From assembly GCA_019925795.1 (NCBI GenBank), contig CM034314.1:16488657-16552656 (forward strand): a stretch of DNA of 64,000 nt, written 5' to 3'. Origin of the DNA: Dendrobium chrysotoxum. Taxonomy: Eukaryota; Streptophyta; Magnoliopsida; Asparagales; Orchidaceae. This document shows positions 1 to 10,700 of this stretch, piece by piece. The translations under genes were made by a program, and so were the position numbers. The notes under the pieces were generated by a model. The model made no database searches and had not been told where the DNA came from. It saw only the letters and a program-made list of their open reading frames with translations. Position 1 is the first letter of the stretch; each line of letters starts with the position of its first letter.

Positions 1-2049
1 TTTCTTTGTGTTATGTATCAAAAAGAGTCAAAAGGGCCTCATACCATACCTCACAACCTACTCTTGGGCTTGACTGGTCGAGTGCTTACTGCTTAGCATG
101 ATGAATGGTGAGGTGGTGCTGAATTACCATATGTATGATGGTATGGGCCTTGCAAGTAAAGTTCCTTTGGTGATCCAATGCATGGACAACTATCCTCATG
201 CAAGCGGCGTTGGATCTCGATTTTTGTCGTGATCAATTGGCCAAGCTCACAATGATATTATTAAAAACGAGCCTAGGAGTGAAGCGATCATAGCATTGCT
301 TGCTTGTAAAGTATAATCTTATAGCAAGGTGCGTGTATCGTGTTGCTTCACCATGTCCCGTTGTTGCATTGCGCTCTTATGAAGTGAAAAATTGCAACAA
401 AGCATGCACCATCACACAGCTTTGCCACATCACATTGTAGCGTTGTGTGCTCAGCTCTGAATTAGAATGAATTCATGCATCTGTCATAATTACTAGGCAT
501 GAACCTTCTCTTCTTCATTGTTTCTCATAATCATTTAGTCATTGCTCATTGGTTCTTTATTCTCTATTATTGGAACTATTCACTTCTTGGTGTTTCGTCT
601 CGTTATATTCTAGTTTTCTCATATAATTCTAGCTGGTTCTCATTGTTTGCGCTAGCAACTTCTTGCTCACATTCTTGTTGCCTCATATTTGCACCCAGTT
701 GCTTCACGCTGCCTTCACCTTTTGATCTCTAGTTGGTTGCTGAATTTCATGAATATTATTGATTTTTAAGTATTCTTACATCACTTTATTATTTGTTTTT
801 AATCATTTTTTTGGTCTTTAGATAACTGTAAATTACTGTTATTTAAACTATCATTATGTTTGTTGAAAATTATTACCTAAATGATTTAAGTTTTGTTAAT
901 TAAATAATTTTTATATGCACATAATATAGGTATATATGTTATATGAGTCATTAATGCTCTAGTTCATAAAAATGCTGCTTTGTTTTGTGCATTGAAGTAA
1001 AAAGGAACCTCAGCACATTGAAATACATTTAGTGCTTTGAAAACACTGGCTAACAGTTCAACAAGAGAGACCTAGTTGAGCAAGTGACTGCGCAAGGATC
1101 TCAGTAACAAGCTTGATGCAGTGAAGCTTTGCAAACTATTGGTTAGCTTGCTTGAAATTGCAGCTGGCAGGTCTGCTATTTCCCAGACCATGGCCAGCCT
1201 TGCTGTGCTAGGTCTTTGGCGAGCTCACTGCAGGAATGACTAGATTCTCCAGCGCACTTGCTGCAAATGCAAACCTACATTTCTGCATGGTGTGAAAAGC
1301 TGGCAGTTTTGGCTGGGTATTAATTATTCCCAGTCAGTTCTATGACTAGTTTTCTGCGACCTTAGCTATTCAATGGCTCAGTTTCACGATCTTAGGATTG
1401 TTTGGCTAGTTTCTGCATAGTCTGATGGCCTTTTTTCAAATTTCTGGAGCCTTAGCCGTGTAATTCATGGTTTTTGTAACCGTCTATTTTTTGTTGTTCT
1501 TTGGCAACCTTTGCAGTTTTGTTTGAGGATTTCTACCAAGGAGCTCATTCAGTTTTGCACATTAAAACAGATGAAAACTGTAATGGCTGAATACAAACAG
1601 AACAGAATGCAAACTGTAGGTCCTTATTAAGAAAGCTTGAAAGCTGTTCTTTTCCGCCAGGAGTGCAAACTGCATGGGAGTTTTATACAAATTCACCTTC
1701 CTAAAATGTCTACTAAGAGCTACTATGGTTTCATGAAATTAGAAAACATATTTTGAGTAACTATGAAGTTTGTTAAATCCATAATTAGGTAGGATGCAAG
1801 TAGAAAACATTGATTTCAAACAAGAAAAACTCTCTAAACTCTCACAAAGTTTTCATTTCATTTTCACGCTCAAAAGAAATGAAAACAAAATCCATGATTT
1901 TCTGAACATATTTTATATCTCTACGCGCAACCAGTTGAGTATGAAATCATGATTCTCTTGATTCATTATTCTCCTTCATTTCGACATTAGATTTCATGAG
2001 AGTCCATTCTCTTTATATTCTACTGAGATTACCTAATTCTGTGCTCCAG
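1..2049. other. No gene recognised; upstream or intron sequence of the Rab7 gene
   Basis: This stretch is moderately AT-rich and has no long ORF with a recognisable product. Because the Rab7 fragment that follows begins with a splice acceptor at 2048-2049, this DNA is either part of a first intron longer than 2 kb or foreign sequence next to a truncated gene copy. I looked for the missing Rab7 5' exons (P-loop and switch I coding) and did not see them. Confidence 0.5.
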
Positions 2050-2750
2050 ATATGGGACACAGCTGGTCAGGAAAGATTTCAGAGCCTGGGAGTGGCTTTC
2101 TATCGGGGTGCAGATTGCTGTGTTCTTGTTTATGATGTCAATGTTGCAAAGTCATTTGATAACCTGAACAATTGGCGTGAGGAATTTCTGATCCAGGTAA
2201 TAGGAACTTCAGCTCTCCAGCACTCAAATGTCCAAAATTTGATACTTAATCTTCTCTTTCATCCTGTGCAGGCTAGCCCATCAGACCCAGAAAACTTTCC
2301 ATTTGTAGTGCTGGGAAACAAAATAGACATTGATGGTGGCAACAGTCGCGTGGTAAGATCATTTGCCATATACTATAGTCATCGAATTCCTCAATATAGC
2401 TTTTGGTTTCGAAACTTCTGCTGGACAAACTCTTCACCATTTTCAGGTTTCTGAGAAAAAAGCAAAAGCATGGTGTGCTTCAAAGGGCAACATTCCCTAC
2501 TTTGAGACATCTGCTAAGGAGGGATTCAATGTGGAGGCTGCTTTTCAATGCATAGCAAAGAATGCTCTCAAGAATGAACCTGAAGAAGAAATGTGAGTTA
2601 TTGTGACCTGCATCCTAATTTTATAACAACTTCTTTGCTTCTTTGAAATTGATTCTATGGTTCTGCTGGTTCCATAGATATCTCCCAGATACCATTGATG
2701 TGGCAGGCGGTAACAGGCAACAGCGCTCATCAACAGGCTGTGAATGCTAA
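2050..2750 (+). CDS. RABG3: Rab7-type small GTPase (RABG3 family), C-terminal 148 residues, 5' part missing
   Basis: Four exons join in frame: 2050-2196, 2272-2352, 2447-2592 and 2678-2750 (stop TAA at 2748-2750). All introns are GT-AG. The product has the G3 motif WDTAGQE, the Rab7-typical run GVAFYRGADCCVLVYDV, the G4 motif GNKID, the G5 motif ETSAK and a C-terminal CEC that would be doubly geranylgeranylated. Rab7 acts at late endosomes and the vacuolar membrane, controlling vacuole fusion and trafficking. Family members are about 206 residues, so roughly 58 N-terminal residues (P-loop GxxxxGK and switch I) are absent. The first exon here starts in phase 0 at IWDTAG, a position consistent with a normal intron boundary in plant Rab7 genes. 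The missing exons may therefore lie left of the window behind an intron of more than 2 kb. The alternative is a 5'-truncated copy. Frame and splice sites are intact, which favours a working gene. Confidence 0.88.
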
Positions 2751-3571
2751 GATGTTCTTGAAAAAGGTGGAGTTTACTACCAATATTTGTTCTGCAAATT
2801 GAAATTCTTCTCCTGTAACTTGCCATGTTTGTGGTTCTCTCTCCATCCTGTTTTCACAATCCTTTTGTTGACAAGTTCATTTGTACTGGGATTACTTTAT
2901 AAAATCTGTGCAATAATCTTGTTGCAGCTATTAATGGGAGACTATATTCTTTGTTAATTCTTGAGGGTTTGGCTCTTTTTTTTTTTTTTTCCTTAATAAT
3001 TTTATCTTGTTCTTAGCTAGACATGCAAAGAGGTACCCTTCTGTTGTGTTTTGTTCAAATAAATTTAGATTTATTGAGTTAAAAGTAATTAGAAAAATAA
3101 TGTAGCTAAGGGTTTGTTTGAAATAATTTTTAGACTCTTCTCATGATAAGAAAAATAATTTGTAAAAAAAATTTACATAAAAATATAATTTTTTATTTTT
3201 ATTTTAAAAAAATACTTTGAAAATGTGGTTGAGAAAAGGACTTTTAAAAGAAAAAATAGAAATATTGATTCAAACAAAATTTAAGTCCTTGATTTTTGGG
3301 GAAATCTAAATCAAAATTTTTAAAATAAATTTAAAGCTGTTAAACAATCATCATTGGATTGCTATCAATTTTATTAACATGATTCTAATGATAATTAATA
3401 TATTATTTTTTTATTAATACAATAATAATTTTATCAGCATGATCATTAATACTTCTGTTACAGGCTAATGCCTTAGTAATGGGTTCAAAATTTTCTTTTT
3501 TATGCTTTGACTCGTCTGGAGTAGGTTTTAGAGCTATATCATTATAACCCTAATTTGTCCTTGATTTTTGG
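2751..3571. other. 3' flank of Rab7 and AT-rich intergenic DNA
   Basis: The first 200 bases or so are probably the Rab7 3' UTR. The rest is AT-rich with a poly(T) run near 2978-2991. The phrase GTCCTTGATTTTTGGGG occurs twice (near 3285 and 3557). No gene is seen. Confidence 0.5.
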
Positions 3572-3720
3572 GGAAATTATTCTATACGGTCACCAAACGA
3601 TTCGAAGATAAATTAAGATGCACCACATCACCCGATACACAGCGATATATAGCAAAACGTGACGTGGTGCATCCTGATTCGTCTCAGAACACCGTCCGGT
3701 AACTGCACAAAATAATTTCC
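3572..3720. mobile_element. Foldback MITE of about 149 bp
   Basis: The two halves are imperfect inverted repeats of each other. The ends read GGAAATTATT inward from both sides. Internal paired blocks include GATGCACCACATCAC (about 3618) facing GTGACGTGGTGCATC (about 3659). The arms pair over most of their length, leaving a short central loop. No clean target-site duplication could be fixed. The terminal GGAAATTATTC resembles the end of the 9-bp-TSD MITE at 59082, so a Mutator-like origin is possible but unproven. Confidence 0.6.
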
Positions 3721-4444
3721 TCAATTTCTGAGTGATTTTTGAAGGGCAAAATGCTTCAATGTTAAATAAGCAATATATGTAAGATCTAATTTTTTTTTTC
3801 TCAAAAAAAAGATCAAAATGGTCCATTAATTCTTTATGAAAGATCAAAATAATCTCTAATTATATTAAAGAACTATTTTAGTCCCTTAACTCTTTAAATA
3901 AAAATCAAAATAATCTTTTAATATAATTAAAAATTATTTTAATCCTTCATAAAAAATTAAAAGACCATTTTTTTCATTTCCTCTTTTTTTCTTTACATAT
4001 ACTCAAATATTTTTCTTTGCAACTAAAAGTAAAATAAAAGCCACCCTAACAGCTTTAGAGTTATAATAATTTGACCGTTATTTATAAATTGAGTGCTATA
4101 AACAAATTTTATCTTTAAAATTTGAGCCCTGGACAGAGACTAGGAATATTAAACATTAATTTCTATGCACACAAGATTAAAATAATTAGAATTTGGGAGA
4201 TGATAGACAAAAATTCAAATTTCTTTTGAAATCCAATCTCAGAAGTGCACAGATTAACATCCTCATTAAACCAACACTTTCCTATATTCCTATAAACAAT
4301 TCATAAACAGAAAAGCAGCTCTTCTCTTTACAAAATTGCGAAGGGTTGCAGCTCCCTAACTCTGCTAATGGTAGCATTGTACAACAAACATCGCAAAAAC
4401 ATTTCTATCTTCACAGAAATGCTCAAATCTTATCGCAAGAGTAA

Positions 4445-4564
4445 GGCTTCGTTTGGGACGGTTTTTTTATTGCTTCTTAAAACGGAGTTTTAATTAAAAA
4501 ATTAAAATTTTTGTACTAAAACTCCGTTTTAATAAGTAATAAAAAAGCCGTCCCAAACGAAACC
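4445..4564. mobile_element. Tourist-like MITE, copy 1 (TAA target site)
   Basis: A 120-bp inverted-repeat element. The left end GGCTTCGTTTGGGACGG faces the right end CCGTCCCAAACGAAACC, and the arms pair nearly to the centre. It is flanked by TAA at 4442-4444 and TAA at 4565-4567, the 3-bp TWA duplication typical of PIF/Harbinger (Tourist) MITEs. It lies about 140 bp beyond the stop codon of the minus-strand site-1 protease gene, in or near its 3' UTR. Related copies are at 48668, 49312, 50655 and 51482. Confidence 0.85.
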
Positions 4565-4705
4565 TAAGTCTATGATTATGTTTACCTTGTAGTTGAAACC
4601 TCTAACATGACCAGTTGCAGTTAAGAAAATTCATTTCTGTTAAATCAACCTCAACATGCGGTCCATCGCTGCAAGATAGTTGTCATTCTTCAACATATTG
4701 AAGAA

Positions 4706-7700
4706 CTAAACTAAATTTGATGACCGGCCTGATGTAGATCCTTTTCTTCGACGCCGTCGCTTTTGTCGCATTCGCCAACTCAAGTATGCCGCAAGGCCTA
4801 AGAAGTTTAGATACATCAGTGTCTTGTGTGCAGGACAAAAATGGAGATTTGAAGAGGAAAATGTGGAGATTCAAGTCGGAAGTTCAAGTTTTCTACTCAC
4901 AGGCCATTGCAACCAAAGCTGGAATCATCCACTGCGTTGCGACCAACATTGGAATATCAACCTGCAGGCATAGGGGGTATAGGCTATCAGCTATTTCCAG
5001 CATAAATCTACAAAATGAATAACATTGATTGAACAGAAAAAAGCAATCCATTATTCAGAGTCATTTGAAAATAAAATGGCACAGCTAAAGTCTTTTGAAA
5101 GTGAGAAATTTGGAGGGTAATTCTAAATAGTCTCATAAACTGGTCTGTATTTGATTTGTGTTTTTGAAATGTGCAAATCAGAGTGTCAGGAAGCAGAATG
5201 AAATCTCACTGATGCTAAGTCATCATTTAAATAAAAATTCAACTGATGGTGATCCCTTATGCAGTGGTATAGAAGTTATGTTCCAGCCCTGCATGATAAA
5301 GCAAATTGCAAATGCAACACAATTGGCCAAACAAGTGTGGGATTCGTAGGCATAACCCAGTAGAACAAACCCCAGAGAATAAATAGCCTTTTCCCCGACA
5401 TTAGTGGTAAATATTTGCTTTCGCTCTACTACTTTATACAATCCGCATCTAGAAAGGACTATTGCATAAGCTCTAATGCCCAGTTCCTGCAAATAATAGG
5501 GATAAATTGCAGCCACAAAGATTTTTCCTATTGTCAACTATTCCTAGGTCATCTATATCCATGAAACAGGTTCTTTCCCCAATAAACAGATTTTTTCTGT
5601 AAAAAGTTTGTTGCAGACTATACAAGTCAGGTATAGCGAGAGACCATTTCAAGGGAAAAACAAAAATTTCGAGGTATTGCGGGACACTTTCTTTGGTGCT
5701 TCTATTTTTCCTTGTTACATCTGGAAGGGAAACAGAAACGCTTCTTGCCTTGTCACAAACAAGTGGCGAAGCCAGAGCTGTGCAGCAAAGCAGGTTGTTG
5801 CACAACACTTGAAAAAATTATCAGGTGCAGATTATTTATGTTGCTCTAGATGCGTAAAATAGGAGTATAATTATGCACTGGTATTTTCAAGGGCACACAA
5901 CTTTGCAATCCAATCAGATAAGAGATACAACTGTGTACTCCTACTTTGTGCATGTAGAGCTATATGTATAATCCGCACCTAATAATTTTGCCAGCACATG
6001 AGCCATGTGCCATTCTTCTAGCTTACTGGTCTGCATGATATTCAAGATTCAAAATTACAATGAGATGAAGTAGGTTTACCTCGTCATGGTTCAACAAACC
6101 AAAGAAGTCTATGCTCTTGCTAAAGCTGTTCCGCACAACTGACCCAGAAGAATTTTCCGCTGATTTGCTATCTTGATATTTATTTGATTCAGTTCTTTTC
6201 TTTGTAATATTGACGTCTCCATCTAATGTCCGAGTTTGATATCCTGGTAACTTTCTGCTCCTACCCATCAGTTGAACACCATATCCTTTTGTTCCCCAAA
6301 CCTCAAACCTAGAGTCTTGGTAGCACATCAACTCTCGGCCAACAACTCTAGAATATATAGAGAAGTTCACATCAGTTCTACGAGAGGGCAACCTGCTTTC
6401 ATTCTCATGCATGGGAAAACTAATTCTAGAGGAATCTGAGAAAAGCACAGAATCTTTGACATTCCTGTTCGTAAAATCTATTATCTTATCAAGAAGCCAA
6501 TAACAATTGGCTACCATGTGACTGCTATCAAGACAACTTGAATCTCCATAGACCACAACTCGCCCTGCACCAATTTCTGCAAGCCCAAGGATTGAGGACT
6601 CCTGCACATAGAGGAGATATCAAGAAAAGGGTGATGGAGAATATTCATGGCCTTGATATATAGTCAGATTACAGAAACATAGAAAAATTTAATGCTGGTT
6701 TTTGAACACTCAATATGGACCGGACAAATGATCCTACACGATACTTTAGTGGACATCCAAATGTAAAGCTAAGAAAATAGCAATTAGTATTATAGTTGTA
6801 AAAATTCCTTCAGTCGGTCATAATTTCTGAGCACCAGTGCGTTTTTTATTATTTTTTAGCAGGAACAATAAACAGGCAAGAAGCACGTAACCTTGGTCAT
6901 CCCAGAATTCTGTTTTCCACGAGTTTCTGAATTGTCCTGTAATTCAAAACTATGAACATATCCACCTCCGGGAAATTTTACAATGTCGGTTCCTGATGCA
7001 TAATGGCTTTGCTCGCCATTGATAGAAAAATCTCCATTTAAAATTTTGTCACCAAAGGCAATCCCAAGTGGGGCCAAAAGCTCATTAAGGGCTGGTATAT
7101 TTGCACCACCAGTAACTGGAGTCCACCAACTTCGGGTATTATCATCAAAAAACCTCATCTTCACCATTGAGTCTACGTTGTACCACTCAGAAAATACAGC
7201 AAGACCCAGCCCACCATCAATGATATCGTCTCTTAGTTTCTCAATTTCTTCTCTGAAATACTCATCTTCAAGATCCACCATTAACAATGTTCCATAATGG
7301 CTAGCATCAAAGCAAGTGAAGGGTGAGCCAAGTATTTCCACAAAGTATCCATTATCTCTGAGCATGTTGAACATGATGTGGAAGTTTGTGTGAAGGTGAT
7401 CACCATGCCAATCAAGAATATCATTGCGAACATCTAGAGAATCTCTTGGTATATAGCCAGGTGGATATTTTATATTGTGATACTGGTCCCAGAGAACTCT
7501 TCTGGATCTTGGAGGTGTTGGAGCCACTCTTAGTTTCAAGCGAAGTGAGCATGTACTGATCCTTCGATCTTTCTCACCACGATGAGGAGGACTGTATACC
7601 TTGACAATCACATTGCCCTCAATGAAACCTGAAAACTGTGAACCCTCTTCCTTAATTTGCATATGCAATGCTAAAAACCCAGTCCAAGGCCAAATAACAT

Positions 7701-10700
7701 CTGAATATGTGAATCGAATACTAAGTAGATTGCTGACTTCATCAAAGGGGTGCCATGTTGGTGGAGACTCCACAAAGCCAATCACACCCATGCCATTGAG
7801 AATGGTGGCATTGAAGATAACAGGCATGGCACCTACATAGAGAGGTTGACGACAGAAGGGCCACATGTAGGGGCAATCTTCATAGTCAAGTACATTGGGG
7901 AAGAGGGTGGCTCGTGGCTTGTACTCTTTTAAGATTTCATATGAGCCCCACCTGGGAAGATTGCGGTTGTGTAGAATTAAACATAATATAGATTTTAGTA
8001 AAAGTGGGTGCGGGGGTTGGAGGGGCATGCAAAAGTAGAAATTAAAACTTACAGGTTAAGTTTTCCTGCACCTTGTTCATAAATATTGGGACCTGAAAGT
8101 TTGGTAGCAGCCTCTACTAGAGCTTGCTTCATGCTTGCAGGATTTAAAAGGTCTTTACGTGCATTTTCAGGAATAACGCTTACAAGCAAGCACACAGCAC
8201 CCGCAACCACTGGACTTGCAACACTTGTGCCAGATAAGCTCTTGCAGCCAGTTGTAATTTTAGAACCCATTATGTCTCGGCCATAAGCAACAACATCTGG
8301 TTTTACACGGCCATATCTGATAAAAAATGTTCACGTCTGTTACATTTACATAATAGCATGAAAGGTTCCTTAAATTCACTAATCTAATCCTTGAAAAAAA
8401 ACAAAGAAAGACTGTACAATATTGCCTACTATCATCTTACTCAGGTAAGGCAGCAGTTATTTGTACACTTACAAACACTCAAAAATAGTTCACATGCCAA
8501 GAAAATGAATATAGGGTCTTTGACGGTATAAAAGGACCCCTTGAGTTGCAAATTAATGAAAGCTAAAACTTAAGTTACAGAATATAGACAGAATTTTTAA
8601 GTGAGAGGACGAAGCATATTCCTTCTGGAAAAAACACATTGTTAAGCTTTAAACCAAACAAAACAACAAGCTTCATTACCAATGTAATTGCATTTCTGTA
8701 AAAGACGTTTAAATCTAGAAAAGACTTTGCAAGTTCTGGATGCCTTTAAGTGTGAAATTAGAGCAGAAATTTTAGTATAAAAGGATTACAGTAAACAATT
8801 CAATACAAAAATAGTAATTGTGCAGCTTATCTACCCATGTGGGATTTCCCATGTACTCATGCCACGTGATGAGAAAGAGGCAATGTGATCGCTGTAATCA
8901 ATGCCACCAACTCCAATAACATCACTCTGGTCAGCCGGATTATTAAGTGTTCCATATAAAGGGCCATCATTTCCAATAGCCGAAACCATAATAATGTTAT
9001 TTGCTGTGAGTTCCCACACCTGGATAGCCAGTTCAATGGCATAAGCAATCAAAGCATCAGTTTGCAAGAAATTGTCCTGATGCTTCATAAGCATCTCGAC
9101 ATTGGAAGTTTCAAACACATCATTAAGGATTAAAATAGCGTAAAGATCTATTATCAAGAAATATCAAATACAGAACTTTAATAATCCAACTAAATATAGA
9201 CTATATAACAGGAAGACGTATATGATAAATATATAGTGAGAAGGATAAACTAGCATCAGGACTAATTATGTCTCTCTCCTAACATCAAACATGGGAATTA
9301 CTAAAATGGACAACATAGAATGCAATTTACAAGACTAAGACCATTTCAGTGAAAAAGACAGGATAGAGAAGCATTGGAAAGTAAAAGTAAATACATGAAA
9401 CCTCAGAAGTTGAATCTAAAAAAGAATATTTTAAAAAATTGTCACTTGTATTTACAGAGCTATTCATGCACCATAACTCAAACATTGGCAGATCAAAAGG
9501 CTTAGCTTGCATATATGCATGCCAAATGGCTCAGATTTAATCTTATGCTACTCGAACCATACTTGTCAACGGCGAATGGCGCATCACGGCGCAAAATTCC
9601 CAGTAGAGCCATGGCGCATAGCGCACGGCGTGGCGCTCGTCATCTTGAACATAGCGTAAAATAAAAAAAATAATTATAAAAATTATTATATGGACCCTAT
9701 TTAGAGTATCAATGATGGGGACATCAGCACATGGAAAGTCTATCAGAGACGTGGCTGTCGATCTACAACCACGATCAAGTCATTGTATTTTTGAGTCATT
9801 TCATGTATTTGTCTTTTAGTATTTTATTTATCTTTTATTAGTTATGTTGCATTTGTTTTCCTCTTTTACCCCTTATTTAAGGGAGGTCGTGTGTAAGCCC
9901 TAGGGGCATTGTTGTCCTTTTATTTTGAGAGTCTTTGTATGAGGCTATTTATAGTCCTAGTGTTATTCTTTTCAAGTTAATGAATGATTATTATGAAATA
10001 ATTCCTGCATCCATGTGTTTGGAGAGAGCGTGAGAGTTCTAGGAGAGAGCTTCGGTGAAGTCCCTTGGTGAAGGGCAACGGATCACCCACCAACCTTGAA
10101 AACGTCCGGGTTTGTGGTTTTATTTCTTCCTCCCCCTCTTCTCCTCTTTCCCTCCTTGACCCGCTGGCCTCCTCCACCCCAAGTCCATAACCGCCGGCCA
10201 CTTCAAGTCACCATAGCCGCCGGTCCCCCCCTAACTCCACCTCCCCCACCTCTCGGCCCATCTCCACATCCCACCACCCATCCACTCGGCTCCTCCACCC
10301 TCCTCCCCACCAAACCGCCACCCCTTACCCAAGCCCACCCAAGCCGCCGACCCTAGCTCCCTTTCCCCTCTCAAATTCCATTGCCAATTTTAGATTGACA
10401 TAATTAGGACAGACTTTGAATTCAAATCCATCTAATTTGAAATTCAAAATCTTTCCTAAAATTCTTAAATCTATTTTTGGAAAGTTTCCTAATAGATCCC
10501 CCAATCAAACCCAAATCAAATTTAAATTAAATTTGATTAAACCCTTTTGCCTTATGAGGAGTTCTCTTATTTGGAAGGTGTTTAATTCCTCCCAAATCAA
10601 CTCCTAGCCCTCATTATTGCCATCCGCCCCTCTCTCTCTCCCCTATTTCTCTCTCTAATTCCCCCCTCTCCACATTAACTCCTATTCTCTTTGGGAAATT

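Noticed and set aside
5223..5808. 104- and 111-codon minus-strand open frames as possible extra S1P exons
   Set aside because: Exon 8 (ending FGLLNHDE) joins exon 9 (DIPMLVATQW) in phase 0 and gives the usual S1P C-terminus and length without them.
10096..10356. Proline-rich open frame (possible extensin-like protein)
   Set aside because: It lies inside an LTR, has no signal peptide or SPPPP pattern, and reflects a C-rich strand.
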